The position numbers and the translations under genes were made by a program. Under the pieces are notes generated by a model. The model made no database searches. It was given only the letters and a program-made list of their open reading frames with translations, and had not been told where the DNA came from. From an uncultured bacterium (GTDB lineage Bacteria; Actinomycetota; Coriobacteriia; Coriobacteriales; Atopobiaceae): a DNA stretch of 12,202 nt. Below are positions 1-5,838 of this stretch, one piece after another (positions within the stretch are counted from its first letter, which is position 1; each line of letters begins with the position of its first letter). The DNA is taken from NCBI GenBank assembly GCA_905215465.1, contig CAJMPT010000047.1, positions 1 through 12,202 of the forward strand, in the 5' to 3' direction.

Positions 1-1
1 C

Positions 2-568
2 GACCTTCTTCGGTCGCTGGTCCGGACGCTCAGCATGCAGCTCTACGACTACGGTGCGCGAAGGTTCCTCTTCATAAACGGCCACGGGCCCAACATCAAG
101 CCCATCTCAAGCGTGTGCGAGGAGCTCAACCGGCGCGGGTGCCTTGCCGCCAGGGCGGATTGGTGGCTCATGGCGGGCGAGCTCAACCCCGCATGGGGCG
201 GGGGACATGGCGGGGCGGAGGAGACGGCCGCCGTGATGGCCGTCGACCCCTCGCTGGTGGACGCCTCCGAGCTTGGCCCCATGGCCCTCGCGAATGACAT
301 CTCAGACGAGCTTCCCACCTCCGGATGGGACAACGTTGAGTTTAAGGGCGCGCACGTTGCGATTCCCCGCGATGCCTGCCGCTACGCCGGCAACGGCTGG
401 ATAGGTCCTGATGACCCGGTGCTTGCCGATCCGGAGTGGGGAGCTCAGATGATGGACGGCGTCGCCGGGTACCTCGTCGACTTCATAGGAGCTCTCGGGC
501 GCGCCCCGCTTCCCGCGCCCATGCCCGTCCGTACGATCAAGGCATATGGCGAAGTCGGCAATAAGTGA
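2..568 (+). CDS. Creatininase-family amidohydrolase, 5' end missing (window edge)
   Basis: The reading frame is open to the first bases of the window, so the N-terminal part (roughly the first quarter to third of a family member of about 250 residues) lies outside. The first ATG, at 35, is internal: residues encoded just before it (LLRSLVRTLS) match the helix that in this family precedes the strand ending in NGHG. Family signs are INGHGPN (encoded near 72-92), the metal-site region of creatininase-like enzymes, and GGHGGAEETA about 45 residues later, corresponding to the usual HAGxxET metal/active-site segment. Members are cytosolic, metal-dependent hydrolases of cyclic or linear amides; creatinine is only one known substrate, so the substrate here is unknown. 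The M42 peptidase gene starts 48 bases downstream on the same strand and may be co-transcribed. The family call is firm; the exact function is not. Confidence 0.8.
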   Translation, partial: DLLRSLVRTLSMQLYDYGARRFLFINGHGPNIKPISSVCEELNRRGCLAARADWWLMAGELNPAWGGGHGGAEETAAVMAVDPSLVDASELGPMALANDISDELPTSGWDNVEFKGAHVAIPRDACRYAGNGWIGPDDPVLADPEWGAQMMDGVAGYLVDFIGALGRAPLPAPMPVRTIKAYGEVGNK

Positions 569-616
569 TGTCGGCCCGCACGCGACTGTAGGCACTAGTA
601 AGAAAGGCTATCAACC

Positions 617-1690
617 ATGGACTTTAATGACAGCGAGGTCGCAGACCTTCTTGGCAGGCTTTCCAACGCAAAGTCTCCCTCGGGCTTCGAGGACGAGGTC
701 GTTGACGTTGTGCGTGACTTTTGCAGCGGGTGGGCAAAGGTCGAGGCCAACACCGTCCACGATGCGCTCATCACCCCCAACAATTTCACGGGTGATAAGC
801 CCGTTCTCATGCTCGACGCGCACGGCGACGAGGTCGGGGGCATGGTCAAGTCCATCCGCTCCAACGGTACGATGACGTTTGTCGAGCTTGGCCGCTTCTC
901 CCCCAACGTGCTTGCCGGCCAGGACGTGCTGGTGAGAAACACGCTTGGCGACTGGGTGCACGGCGTCATCGGCGTGAAGCCGCCGCACTTCATGAGCGCT
1001 GCCGAGCGCGCGTCCGGGGAGCTCCAGCTCATCTTGGACGTCGGCGCCACCTCCAAGGAGGAGGCCGTGAACGTCTTTCACATGGGCATGGGCGAGCCCT
1101 TTGTGCCCGCTACGAAGTTTGAGTACAACGAGGCGACCGGTGTTGCGCTCGGCAAGGCGTTCGACTGCCGCGCGGGAGTCGCCGCCGAGCTTCTCGCCCT
1201 GCGCGAGCTTTCCGGTCGCGATGATCTTCCCTTTGACGTCGTGGCGTCGGTGAGCGCCATGGAAGAGGTGGGCGAGCGAGGCGTGCTCGCAGCGGCCATG
1301 CGCTTCAACCCCATGGTCGCCTTCATGTTCGAAGGCTGCCCGGCCGACGACACCTTCACCATTCCCGATGACGTTCAGACCGCTTTCCGCCACGGCCCGA
1401 TGTTCCGCTACTTCGACTGCTGCATGATCACCAATCCGCGTTACCAGCGCTTTGTTCTCAAGTGCGCTTCAGAGGCGGGGCTTGTGTGCCAGACGAGCGT
1501 GCGCGAGGGCGGCGGCACCGATGGCGGACCCATCCACATGCTGGACGTTCCTTGCGTGGTCGCCGGCGTTCCCAGCCGCTACGTCCACTCCGGAACCGCC
1601 CTGTGCACGCTCTACGACGTCAAGATGACGGCGGAGGTCGCGGTCGCGGTGGCCGAGCGCATGACCCCCGAGGACGTCCGCGCGTTCTAG
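617..1690 (+). CDS. M42-family metallo-aminopeptidase (glutamyl aminopeptidase/endoglucanase M type)
   Basis: The protein of 357 residues has the usual length for peptidase family M42, cytosolic dinuclear-metal aminopeptidases that often form large tetrahedral (TET) particles and trim peptides. All expected metal and catalytic positions are visible: His69 in DAHGDEVGG, the bridging Asp183 in FDCRAGV, Glu216-Glu217 in MEEVGERG (general base plus ligand), Asp245 in EGCPADD, and His324 in PSRYVHS. GGTDGG (299-304) is the conserved GTD segment. The common DDR motif reads DCR here; the first Asp is kept, so activity is expected. The start ATG at 617 has a modest AAAGG site at 603-607. Annotation pipelines often call such proteins cellulase M; a peptidase is the better reading. 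No clear terminator follows the stop. It may share a transcript with the creatininase-like gene upstream. Confidence 0.9.
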   Translation: MDFNDSEVADLLGRLSNAKSPSGFEDEVVDVVRDFCSGWAKVEANTVHDALITPNNFTGDKPVLMLDAHGDEVGGMVKSIRSNGTMTFVELGRFSPNVLAGQDVLVRNTLGDWVHGVIGVKPPHFMSAAERASGELQLILDVGATSKEEAVNVFHMGMGEPFVPATKFEYNEATGVALGKAFDCRAGVAAELLALRELSGRDDLPFDVVASVSAMEEVGERGVLAAAMRFNPMVAFMFEGCPADDTFTIPDDVQTAFRHGPMFRYFDCCMITNPRYQRFVLKCASEAGLVCQTSVREGGGTDGGPIHMLDVPCVVAGVPSRYVHSGTALCTLYDVKMTAEVAVAVAERMTPEDVRAF

Positions 1691-1973
1691 CGGGGAGTGC
1701 CGCGGCGGATTGCTCCGAGCCCGCGACGCGTCACCGCGTGCTGCGCCTACGGCAGCTCGTGGAGGAGGCCGAGGGTGCTGACGGGTCCGCCTCGACCACG
1801 CAAAACGCATCAGGCCAAGCCGGCGAGCGGTAGAGGCAGGTGCTCCAAGGGCTTCTCGTCTGACAGGAGGTCTTTTTCGTTACCGCAGGTAAACGGATGC
1901 GAGAACGGTCCCTATACCACTAATTCTGGTAAAAGTGGACAACAATTTTGCGAGCGGATTGCAAGAACCCGTG

Positions 1974-2000
1974 TTGCAAAGGCCCCTCGTGGGGTACACT
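1974..2000 (+). promoter_or_regulatory. Candidate sigma-70-type promoter for gap
   Basis: TTGCAA (1974-1979) and TACACT (1995-2000) resemble -35 and -10 hexamers. The 15-base spacer is shorter than the preferred 17, which lowers confidence. The spacer contains CCCC-TCGT-GGGG (1983-1994), a small inverted repeat that could be part of an operator. Transcription would begin near 2006-2008, giving a leader of about 70 bases. This is the best promoter-like pair in the AT-rich stretch before gap. Confidence 0.45.
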
Positions 2001-2007
2001 AACTAAC

Positions 2008-2057
2008 GGCATGGTTATGCCAATGGTTTTCAAGGTCGTTGGGAGACAAGCTCCCAA
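2008..2057 (+). promoter_or_regulatory. gap mRNA leader with two hairpins
   Basis: Two perfect stem-loops lie between the candidate promoter and the ribosome site. The first is GGCAT (2008-2012), loop GGTT, ATGCC (2017-2021); if the predicted start of transcription is right it sits at the extreme 5' end of the mRNA. The second is TTGGGAG (2039-2045), loop ACAAG, CTCCCAA (2051-2057), ending 10 bases before the AAGGAG at 2068-2073. Neither has a following T run, so they are not terminators. A role in mRNA stability or translation control is inference. Confidence 0.55.
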
Positions 2058-2078
2058 GGCCTCGCGAAAGGAGAAGGC

Positions 2079-3104
2079 ATGGCAGTAAAGGTTGCTATTA
2101 ACGGCTTTGGTCGCATCGGCCGTCTGGCTTTCCGTCAGATGTTCGGTCACGAGGGCTCCGAGATCGTCGCCATCAACGACCTCACCTCCCCCGACATGCT
2201 CGCTTACCTGCTGAAGTACGACTCCACGCAGGGCAACTACGCTCGCGACCACAAGGTCGAGGCCACCGAGGACTCCATCATCGTTGATGGCAAGGAGATC
2301 AAGATCTACAAGGAGGCCGACGCCAACAACCTGCCTTGGGGCGACCTCGACGTCGACGTCGTTCTCGAGTGCACCGGTTTCTACACCAGCAAGGCTAAGG
2401 CTCAGGCCCACATCAACGCTGGCGCCAAGAAGGTCGTCATCTCCGCTCCGGCTGGCAGCGATCTGCCCACCATCGTGTACAACGTCAACCATGAGACGCT
2501 GACCGCTGATGACAACATCATCTCCGCTGCCTCCTGCACGACGAACTGCCTCGCCCCGATGGCCAAGGGCCTGAACGACTTCGCCCCCATCGTCTCCGGC
2601 ATCATGACCACCATCCACGCCTTCACCGGCGACCAGATGCCGCTCGACGGCCCGCAGCGCAAGGGCAACTTCCGTCGCTCCCGCGCCTGCTCCGAGAACA
2701 TCGTCCCGAACACCACGGGCGCTGCCAAGGCCATCGGCCTGGTTCTCCCCGAGCTCAACGGCAAGCTCATCGGTGCCGCCCAGCGCGTCCCGACGCCGAC
2801 CGGCTCGCTGACCAACCTCTACGCCGTCGTTGACAAGAAGGTCACCGTCGACGAGGTCAACGCTGCCATGAAGGCCTACGCCGAGACCATCCCCGAGACC
2901 TTCGCCTATAACGAGGACGAGATCGTCTCCCGTGACATCGTCGGCGAGACCCATGGCTCCATCTTCGACGCCACCCAGACCATGGTCCAGGACCTCGGCA
3001 ACGGCCAGTCCCTCGTCCAGGTCACCTCTTGGTACGACAACGAGAACTCCTACACCTCCCAGATGGTCCGCACCATCAAGTACTTCGAGAAGTTCGTCGC
3101 CTAG
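2079..3104 (+). CDS. gap: Glyceraldehyde-3-phosphate dehydrogenase, type I
   Basis: This cytosolic tetrameric enzyme oxidises glyceraldehyde 3-phosphate to 1,3-bisphosphoglycerate with NAD and phosphate. The 341-residue protein has the family's normal length. The N-terminal Rossmann fold starts with INGFGRIGR (7-15), and Asp34 in AINDL is the position that favours NAD over NADP. The catalytic segment is SAASCTTNCLAP, with nucleophile Cys153 and partner His180 in TTIHAFTGDQ. NTTGAAKAIGLVLPELNGKL and the C-terminal SWYDNENSYTSQMV are also canonical. The ATG at 2079 follows AAGGAG at 2068-2073. It is the first gene of a gap-pgk-tpiA cluster, but a terminator-like hairpin lies directly downstream, so gap is probably also made as a single-gene transcript. 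Confidence 0.98.
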   Translation: MAVKVAINGFGRIGRLAFRQMFGHEGSEIVAINDLTSPDMLAYLLKYDSTQGNYARDHKVEATEDSIIVDGKEIKIYKEADANNLPWGDLDVDVVLECTGFYTSKAKAQAHINAGAKKVVISAPAGSDLPTIVYNVNHETLTADDNIISAASCTTNCLAPMAKGLNDFAPIVSGIMTTIHAFTGDQMPLDGPQRKGNFRRSRACSENIVPNTTGAAKAIGLVLPELNGKLIGAAQRVPTPTGSLTNLYAVVDKKVTVDEVNAAMKAYAETIPETFAYNEDEIVSRDIVGETHGSIFDATQTMVQDLGNGQSLVQVTSWYDNENSYTSQMVRTIKYFEKFVA

Positions 3105-3128
3105 TCGTTACCTCGACTTTGCATTTAG

Positions 3129-3176
3129 GGGGTGCGGTCGCAGCTCTCGGGCCGCGGCCGCGCCCCTTTTGTGTTT
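3129..3176 (+). terminator. Intrinsic terminator (possibly leaky) between gap and pgk
   Basis: The arm GGGGTGCGGTCGC (3129-3141) pairs along all 13 positions with GCGGCCGCGCCCC (3154-3166), including two G-T wobbles. The loop is 12 bases, and TTTTGTGTTT follows at 3167-3176. Only 27 bases remain before the pgk start and I see no promoter in them, so pgk most likely depends on readthrough. The structure would then set a higher level of gap mRNA than of pgk-tpiA mRNA. Confidence 0.8.
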
Positions 3177-3203
3177 GCACCTTCCACCAGCTAAGGAGTA
3201 AGC

Positions 3204-4394
3204 ATGGCCTTTACCAAGAAGACCGTCCGCGACGCCGACGTCGAGGGCAAGCGCGTCCTCATGCGCGTTGACTTCAACGTGCCCCTGAAGGACGGCGTGG
3301 TCACCGACGACACCCGCGTGCGTGCCGCCATCCCCACCATCCAGTACCTCAAGGAGCACAACGCCAAGATCATCCTGATGAGCCACCTCGGCCGTCCGGA
3401 TGGCACCGGCTTCCAGCCCGAGCTCTCCCTGCGCCCCGCCGCCGAGAAGCTCGCCGAGCTCACCGGCTATGACGTGAAGTTCGTCGAGGACACCTACGGC
3501 GACGCCGCCACCGAGGCCGTCGCGGCCCTCAACGACGGCGACATCCTCGTCCTCGAGAACGTCCGCTTCGACAAGCGCGAGAAGAAGAACGACCCGGAGA
3601 TCGCCAAGAAGCTGGCCTCCTACGGCGACATCTTCGTCCTGGACGCCTTCGGCACCGCTCACCGTGCCCAGGGCTCCGTCGTGGGCCCCGCCGCCTACCT
3701 GCCCGCCTACGCCGGCTTCCTGCTCGAGAAGGAGGTCGACACGCTGACCGGCATCTTCGCCGATCCCGAGCGTCCCTTCGTCGCCATCGTCGGCGGCTCC
3801 AAGGTGTCCTCCAAGATCGGTGTCCTCGATCACCTCATCGACTCCGCTGACACCCTGATCATCGGCGGCGGCATGGCCTACACCTTCTTCCTGGCCCAGG
3901 GCATGTCCGTCGGTCAGTCCCTCAAGGAGGAGGACTGGGTCGAGCGTGCGGGCGAGATGCTCAAGAAGGCCGAGGCCAAGGGCGTCAAGATCCTGCTCCC
4001 CGTCGACAACCGCGTTGCCGATCACTTTGGCGAGGACGCCGTGCCGGAGGTCGTTGCCTCCGACGCCATTCCCGATGACCGCGAGGGCATGGACATCGGT
4101 CCCAAGACTGAGGAGCTCTACGCCGAGGCCATCAAGGGCGCCAAGACCGTCTTCTGGAACGGCCCCATGGGCGTCTTCGAGTTCGACAACTTCGCCCACG
4201 GCACCGAGGCCGTCTGCCGCGCCGTGGCCGAGTCCGACTGCACGTCCATCATCGGTGGCGGAGACTCCGTCGCCGCTGTCAACAAGTTCGGTCTGGCCGA
4301 CAAGATGAGCTGGATCTCCACCGGCGGTGGCGCTTCCATGGAGCTCGTCGAGGGCAAGGCCCTTCCCGGAGTGGAGGCGCTTCTCGATGCGTAA
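3204..4394 (+). CDS. pgk: Phosphoglycerate kinase
   Basis: The enzyme transfers phosphate from 1,3-bisphosphoglycerate to ADP, the first ATP-yielding step of glycolysis, in the cytosol. The 396-residue length is normal for bacterial Pgk. The N-terminal substrate domain shows RVDFNVP (21-27) and the basic-patch HLGRP (61-65). VGGSKVSSK (197-204) carries the nucleotide-site lysine, WNGPMGVFE (318-326) is conserved, and GGGDS (351-355) is the nucleotide-binding loop. The ATG at 3204 follows AAGGAG (3193-3198) with 5 bases between. The last codons overlap the start of tpiA by 8 bases, so the two are translationally linked. Confidence 0.98.
   Translation: MAFTKKTVRDADVEGKRVLMRVDFNVPLKDGVVTDDTRVRAAIPTIQYLKEHNAKIILMSHLGRPDGTGFQPELSLRPAAEKLAELTGYDVKFVEDTYGDAATEAVAALNDGDILVLENVRFDKREKKNDPEIAKKLASYGDIFVLDAFGTAHRAQGSVVGPAAYLPAYAGFLLEKEVDTLTGIFADPERPFVAIVGGSKVSSKIGVLDHLIDSADTLIIGGGMAYTFFLAQGMSVGQSLKEEDWVERAGEMLKKAEAKGVKILLPVDNRVADHFGEDAVPEVVASDAIPDDREGMDIGPKTEELYAEAIKGAKTVFWNGPMGVFEFDNFAHGTEAVCRAVAESDCTSIIGGGDSVAAVNKFGLADKMSWISTGGGASMELVEGKALPGVEALLDA
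4373..4377 (+). promoter_or_regulatory. Ribosome binding site that sets the tpiA start
   Basis: GGAGG inside the pgk 3' end lies 9 bases before the ATG at 4387. That ATG gives MRNRMIAGNWKMNKT, the expected N-terminus. An upstream in-frame ATG at 4327 would add 20 residues that are only the pgk sequence read in another frame. Confidence 0.8.
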
Positions 4395-5151
4395 CCGCAT
4401 GATTGCTGGCAACTGGAAGATGAACAAGACCTACGTCGAGGGCGTTGAGCTCGCGCAGGGCCTGGCCGACCAGCTTGCCGATGGCTCTGGCAACGTCGAC
4501 GTCGTCGTCTGCCCGCCCACCGTTGACCTCAAGGGCGTCTCCGAGGTCATCGAGCAGTCCGAGGCCCCCTTTGCCCTCGGTGCCCAGAACGTCTACTTTG
4601 AGGAGTCCGGCGCCTTCACCGGCGAGACCGCTCCCAACATGCTCGAGGCCGTGGGTGCCACCTACTGCATCATCGGCCACTCCGAGCGTCGTGGTTACTT
4701 CGGCGAGACCGACGAGGACATCAACAAGAAGGCCAAAGTCCTCATGGCCCACGGCATCGTCCCCATCTCCTGCTGCGGCGAGCCGCTCGAGGTCCGCGAG
4801 GCCGGCACGCACGTGGAGTTCGTCGTGAACCAGATTAAGGCCGACACCGAGGGCCTGGAGATCTCCGACCCCTCCAAGTACGTCGTGGCCTACGAGCCCA
4901 TCTGGGCCATCGGCACCGGCAAGACCGCCACGGCCGATGACGCCCAGGAGGTCTGCGGCGCCATCCGCAAGACCCTGGCCGAGGTCTTTGGCCAGCAGAC
5001 CGCTGACGGCATCCGCGTCCTCTACGGCGGCTCCGCCAAGCCTGAGAACATCGCCGGCTTCCTGGAGAAGGAGGACGTCGACGGCGCCCTCGTCGGTGGC
5101 GCCTCCCTCAAGGCCGACTCCTTCGCCGCTATGGTGAAGGCTGCCATGTAG
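4387..5151 (+). CDS. tpiA: Triose-phosphate isomerase
   Basis: This cytosolic dimer interconverts dihydroxyacetone phosphate and glyceraldehyde 3-phosphate. With the start at 4387 the protein is 254 residues, the standard TIM-barrel length. Catalytic residues are all present: Lys11 in AGNWKMN, His98 in IIGHSERR, and Glu170 in AYEPIWAIGTG, where the flexible lid loop follows. The phosphate-binding GGSAKPENI (215-223) and GALVGGASL (233-241) segments are intact. The gene begins inside the pgk stop region (overlap 4387-4394), a usual sign of coupled translation, and ends 40 bases before a strong terminator that closes the glycolytic cluster. Confidence 0.98.
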   Translation: MRNRMIAGNWKMNKTYVEGVELAQGLADQLADGSGNVDVVVCPPTVDLKGVSEVIEQSEAPFALGAQNVYFEESGAFTGETAPNMLEAVGATYCIIGHSERRGYFGETDEDINKKAKVLMAHGIVPISCCGEPLEVREAGTHVEFVVNQIKADTEGLEISDPSKYVVAYEPIWAIGTGKTATADDAQEVCGAIRKTLAEVFGQQTADGIRVLYGGSAKPENIAGFLEKEDVDGALVGGASLKADSFAAMVKAAM

Positions 5152-5191
5152 CCTGGGAAGTCTCGTGCTTCTCGCCTGACTTAGGGCAACT

Positions 5192-5226
5192 GACGCCGGG
5201 TCCTGGTGGCCCGGCGTCTTCTTTTT
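5192..5226 (+). terminator. Intrinsic terminator after tpiA
   Basis: GACGCCGGG (5192-5200) pairs perfectly with CCCGGCGTC (5210-5218); the T-rich tail runs to 5226. This ends the gap-pgk-tpiA transcript and separates it from secG. Confidence 0.92.
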
Positions 5227-5235
5227 ATGGGGTAG

Positions 5236-5264
5236 GGGACAGTCGCTGACCGTTGTGATATGTT
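5236..5264 (+). promoter_or_regulatory. Candidate extended -10 promoter for secG
   Basis: GGGACA (5236-5241) lies 17 bases before TATGTT (5259-5264), which is preceded by TGA (5256-5258), an extended -10 feature. Each hexamer matches consensus at 4 of 6. An imperfect symmetry overlaps the site: CAGT (5240-5243) and CGTTGT (5251-5256) pair with ACAACG-ACTG (5267-5276). A promoter is expected here because a terminator precedes it and secG follows. Confidence 0.5.
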
Positions 5265-5300
5265 TAACAACGACTGTGAAACCCCTATAAGGAGCTCTAC

Positions 5301-5552
5301 GTGAATCCTCTGAACATCATCCTCACCATCCTGCTGTTCCTCTCCGGTGTCCTCACCGTCATCCTGGTCCTCATGCACTCCGGCAAGGGCACGGGCGTCT
5401 CTGACATGATTGCCTCCTCCCTGTACAACTCCGGCACCGGCTCCGGCATCCTCGAGAAGAACCTGGACCGCCTGACGGTCATCACCGCCACGGTCTTCAT
5501 CGTCTGCATCATCGTGATGGCCCTCGCCTTCCCGCTGGGAACCATCGGCTAG
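5301..5552 (+). CDS. secG: Preprotein translocase subunit SecG
   Basis: SecG is the small accessory subunit of the SecYEG protein-conducting channel in the cytoplasmic membrane. The 83-residue product has two membrane segments (about 5-25 and 57-79) joined by the conserved glycine/serine-rich cytosolic loop LMHSGKGTGVSDMI, typical of the family. Translation begins at GTG 5301, with AAGGAG at 5289-5294 six bases upstream; no ATG fits as well. Its place directly after tpiA is common in Gram-positive bacteria. Terminators on both sides suggest a single-gene transcript. Confidence 0.93.
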   Translation: MNPLNIILTILLFLSGVLTVILVLMHSGKGTGVSDMIASSLYNSGTGSGILEKNLDRLTVITATVFIVCIIVMALAFPLGTIG

Positions 5553-5575
5553 GGTCAGCCACACATCGTGTGTGC

Positions 5576-5606
5576 AAGGGGCGTCCGTTATCGGGCGCCC
5601 CTTTTT
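5576..5606 (+). terminator. Intrinsic terminator after secG
   Basis: GGGGCGTCCG (5578-5587) pairs with CGGGCGCCCC (5592-5601), one G-T wobble, around the loop TTAT, extended by AA/TT and followed by TTTTT (5602-5606). A second small hairpin, CACACA-TCG-TGTGTG (5560-5574), sits just before it. Confidence 0.93.
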
Positions 5607-5664
5607 CTGTTGCTGTTTCCTGTGTATAGCGCCCCTATTGGCCCCGTATATTCACACCTTGTGT

Positions 5665-5694
5665 TTGGAAAACGGATGCATAACGTTACGTAAT
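5665..5694 (+). promoter_or_regulatory. Candidate promoter for the opp operon
   Basis: TTGGAA (5665-5670) and CGTAAT (5689-5694) are separated by 18 bases; each matches consensus at 4 of 6. Alternatives in the same region are TATATT at 5647-5652 (no good -35) and TAAAGT at 5729-5734 (no good -35). The promoter must lie in this interval since secG is terminated upstream, but the exact site is uncertain. Confidence 0.35.
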
Positions 5695-5706
5695 GGTGTC
5701 GTAATG
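5679..5706. promoter_or_regulatory. Candidate operator: palindrome plus third half-site upstream of oppA
   Basis: Bases 5679-5695 read CAT-n-ACGT-n-ACGT-n-ATG, a 17-base palindrome whose 14 specified bases are all symmetric. The right half-site reappears as TCGTAATG at 5699-5706, 11 bases (one helical turn) after ACGTAATG at 5688-5695. The palindrome overlaps the candidate -10, where a repressor would act. The regulator is not in the window. Confidence 0.5.
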
Positions 5707-5741
5707 AGCCCCCACTGGCCTTTTCGACTAAAGTGAAAAAA

Positions 5742-5780
5742 CTTGTATCCGTCAGAGATTTGTCCTCTGAGGGATACAAG
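5742..5780. promoter_or_regulatory. Long hairpin in the oppA leader; also shaped like a minus-strand terminator
   Basis: CTTGTATCC (5742-5750) pairs with GGATACAAG (5772-5780). After a single G/G mismatch, TCAGAG (5752-5757) pairs with CTCTGA (5765-5770) around a 7-base loop, making 15 base pairs in all. On the + strand no T run follows, so it does not look like an oppA attenuator. Six A's (5736-5741) directly precede it, so on the minus strand the hairpin is followed by TTTTTT, the form of an intrinsic terminator. Confidence 0.65.
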
Positions 5781-5822
5781 ATCGGGGGATGGGGCAAACA
5801 GGTTGTCCACCCCGAAGACTGC

Positions 5823-5831
5823 AGGAGGAGG
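5823..5831 (+). promoter_or_regulatory. Strong ribosome binding site that sets the oppA start
   Basis: AGGAGGAGG lies 7 bases before ATG 5839. This start puts the twin-arginine motif at residues 12-13, as expected for an export signal. A longer reading from TTG 5743 would place 32 unlikely residues, encoded by the hairpin leader, in front of the signal. Confidence 0.85.
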
Positions 5832-5838
5832 ATCATCT

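Larger units (their letters stand above)
1691..2078. other. 388-base intergenic region upstream of gap
   Basis: I find no convincing gene here. The first 150 bases are GC-rich and may include decayed coding sequence, but no frame has a start, ribosome site and plausible protein. From about 1870 the base composition shifts toward AT and holds a cluster of short symmetric elements: TTACC-GCA-GGTAA (1880-1892), TACCA-N7-TGGTA (1915-1931), CCACT/AGTGG (1917-1921/1934-1938), and three TTGCRAR copies (1948, 1959, 1974). The last TTGCAA serves as a candidate -35 for gap. A short T run at 1872-1876 follows only a weak possible stem, so I do not call a terminator for the peptidase gene. Confidence 0.7.

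Noticed and set aside
1697..1833. Possible coding remnant after the M42 peptidase; one plus-strand frame ends in a helix-like RQLVEEAEGADGS stretch
   Set aside because: There is no start codon with a ribosome site, and the frame comes out of the peptidase gene in a different register. Too short to call a pseudogene.
1845..1876. Terminator for the M42 peptidase gene (T run at 1872-1876)
   Set aside because: The only stem before the T run is about 5 bp (CTTCT/AGGAG) with a wobble pair, too weak to support.
4327..4386. Extended N-terminus for tpiA starting at 4327
   Set aside because: The added residues are pgk coding sequence in another frame. The canonical AGNWKMN start and a good ribosome site point to 4387.
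5588..5836. Small minus-strand open frame in the oppA leader (82 codons)
   Set aside because: It has no ribosome site, runs through the secG terminator and has no recognisable domain.
5743..5838. Longer oppA starting at TTG 5743
   Set aside because: It would begin inside the leader hairpin and put 32 unrelated residues ahead of the Tat motif. ATG 5839 has an excellent ribosome site.
5700..5838. Riboswitch or T-box before oppA
   Set aside because: I find no T-box sequence, specifier-loop pattern or conserved core of a riboswitch class I know, and no plus-strand terminator. Only the hairpin itself is reported.
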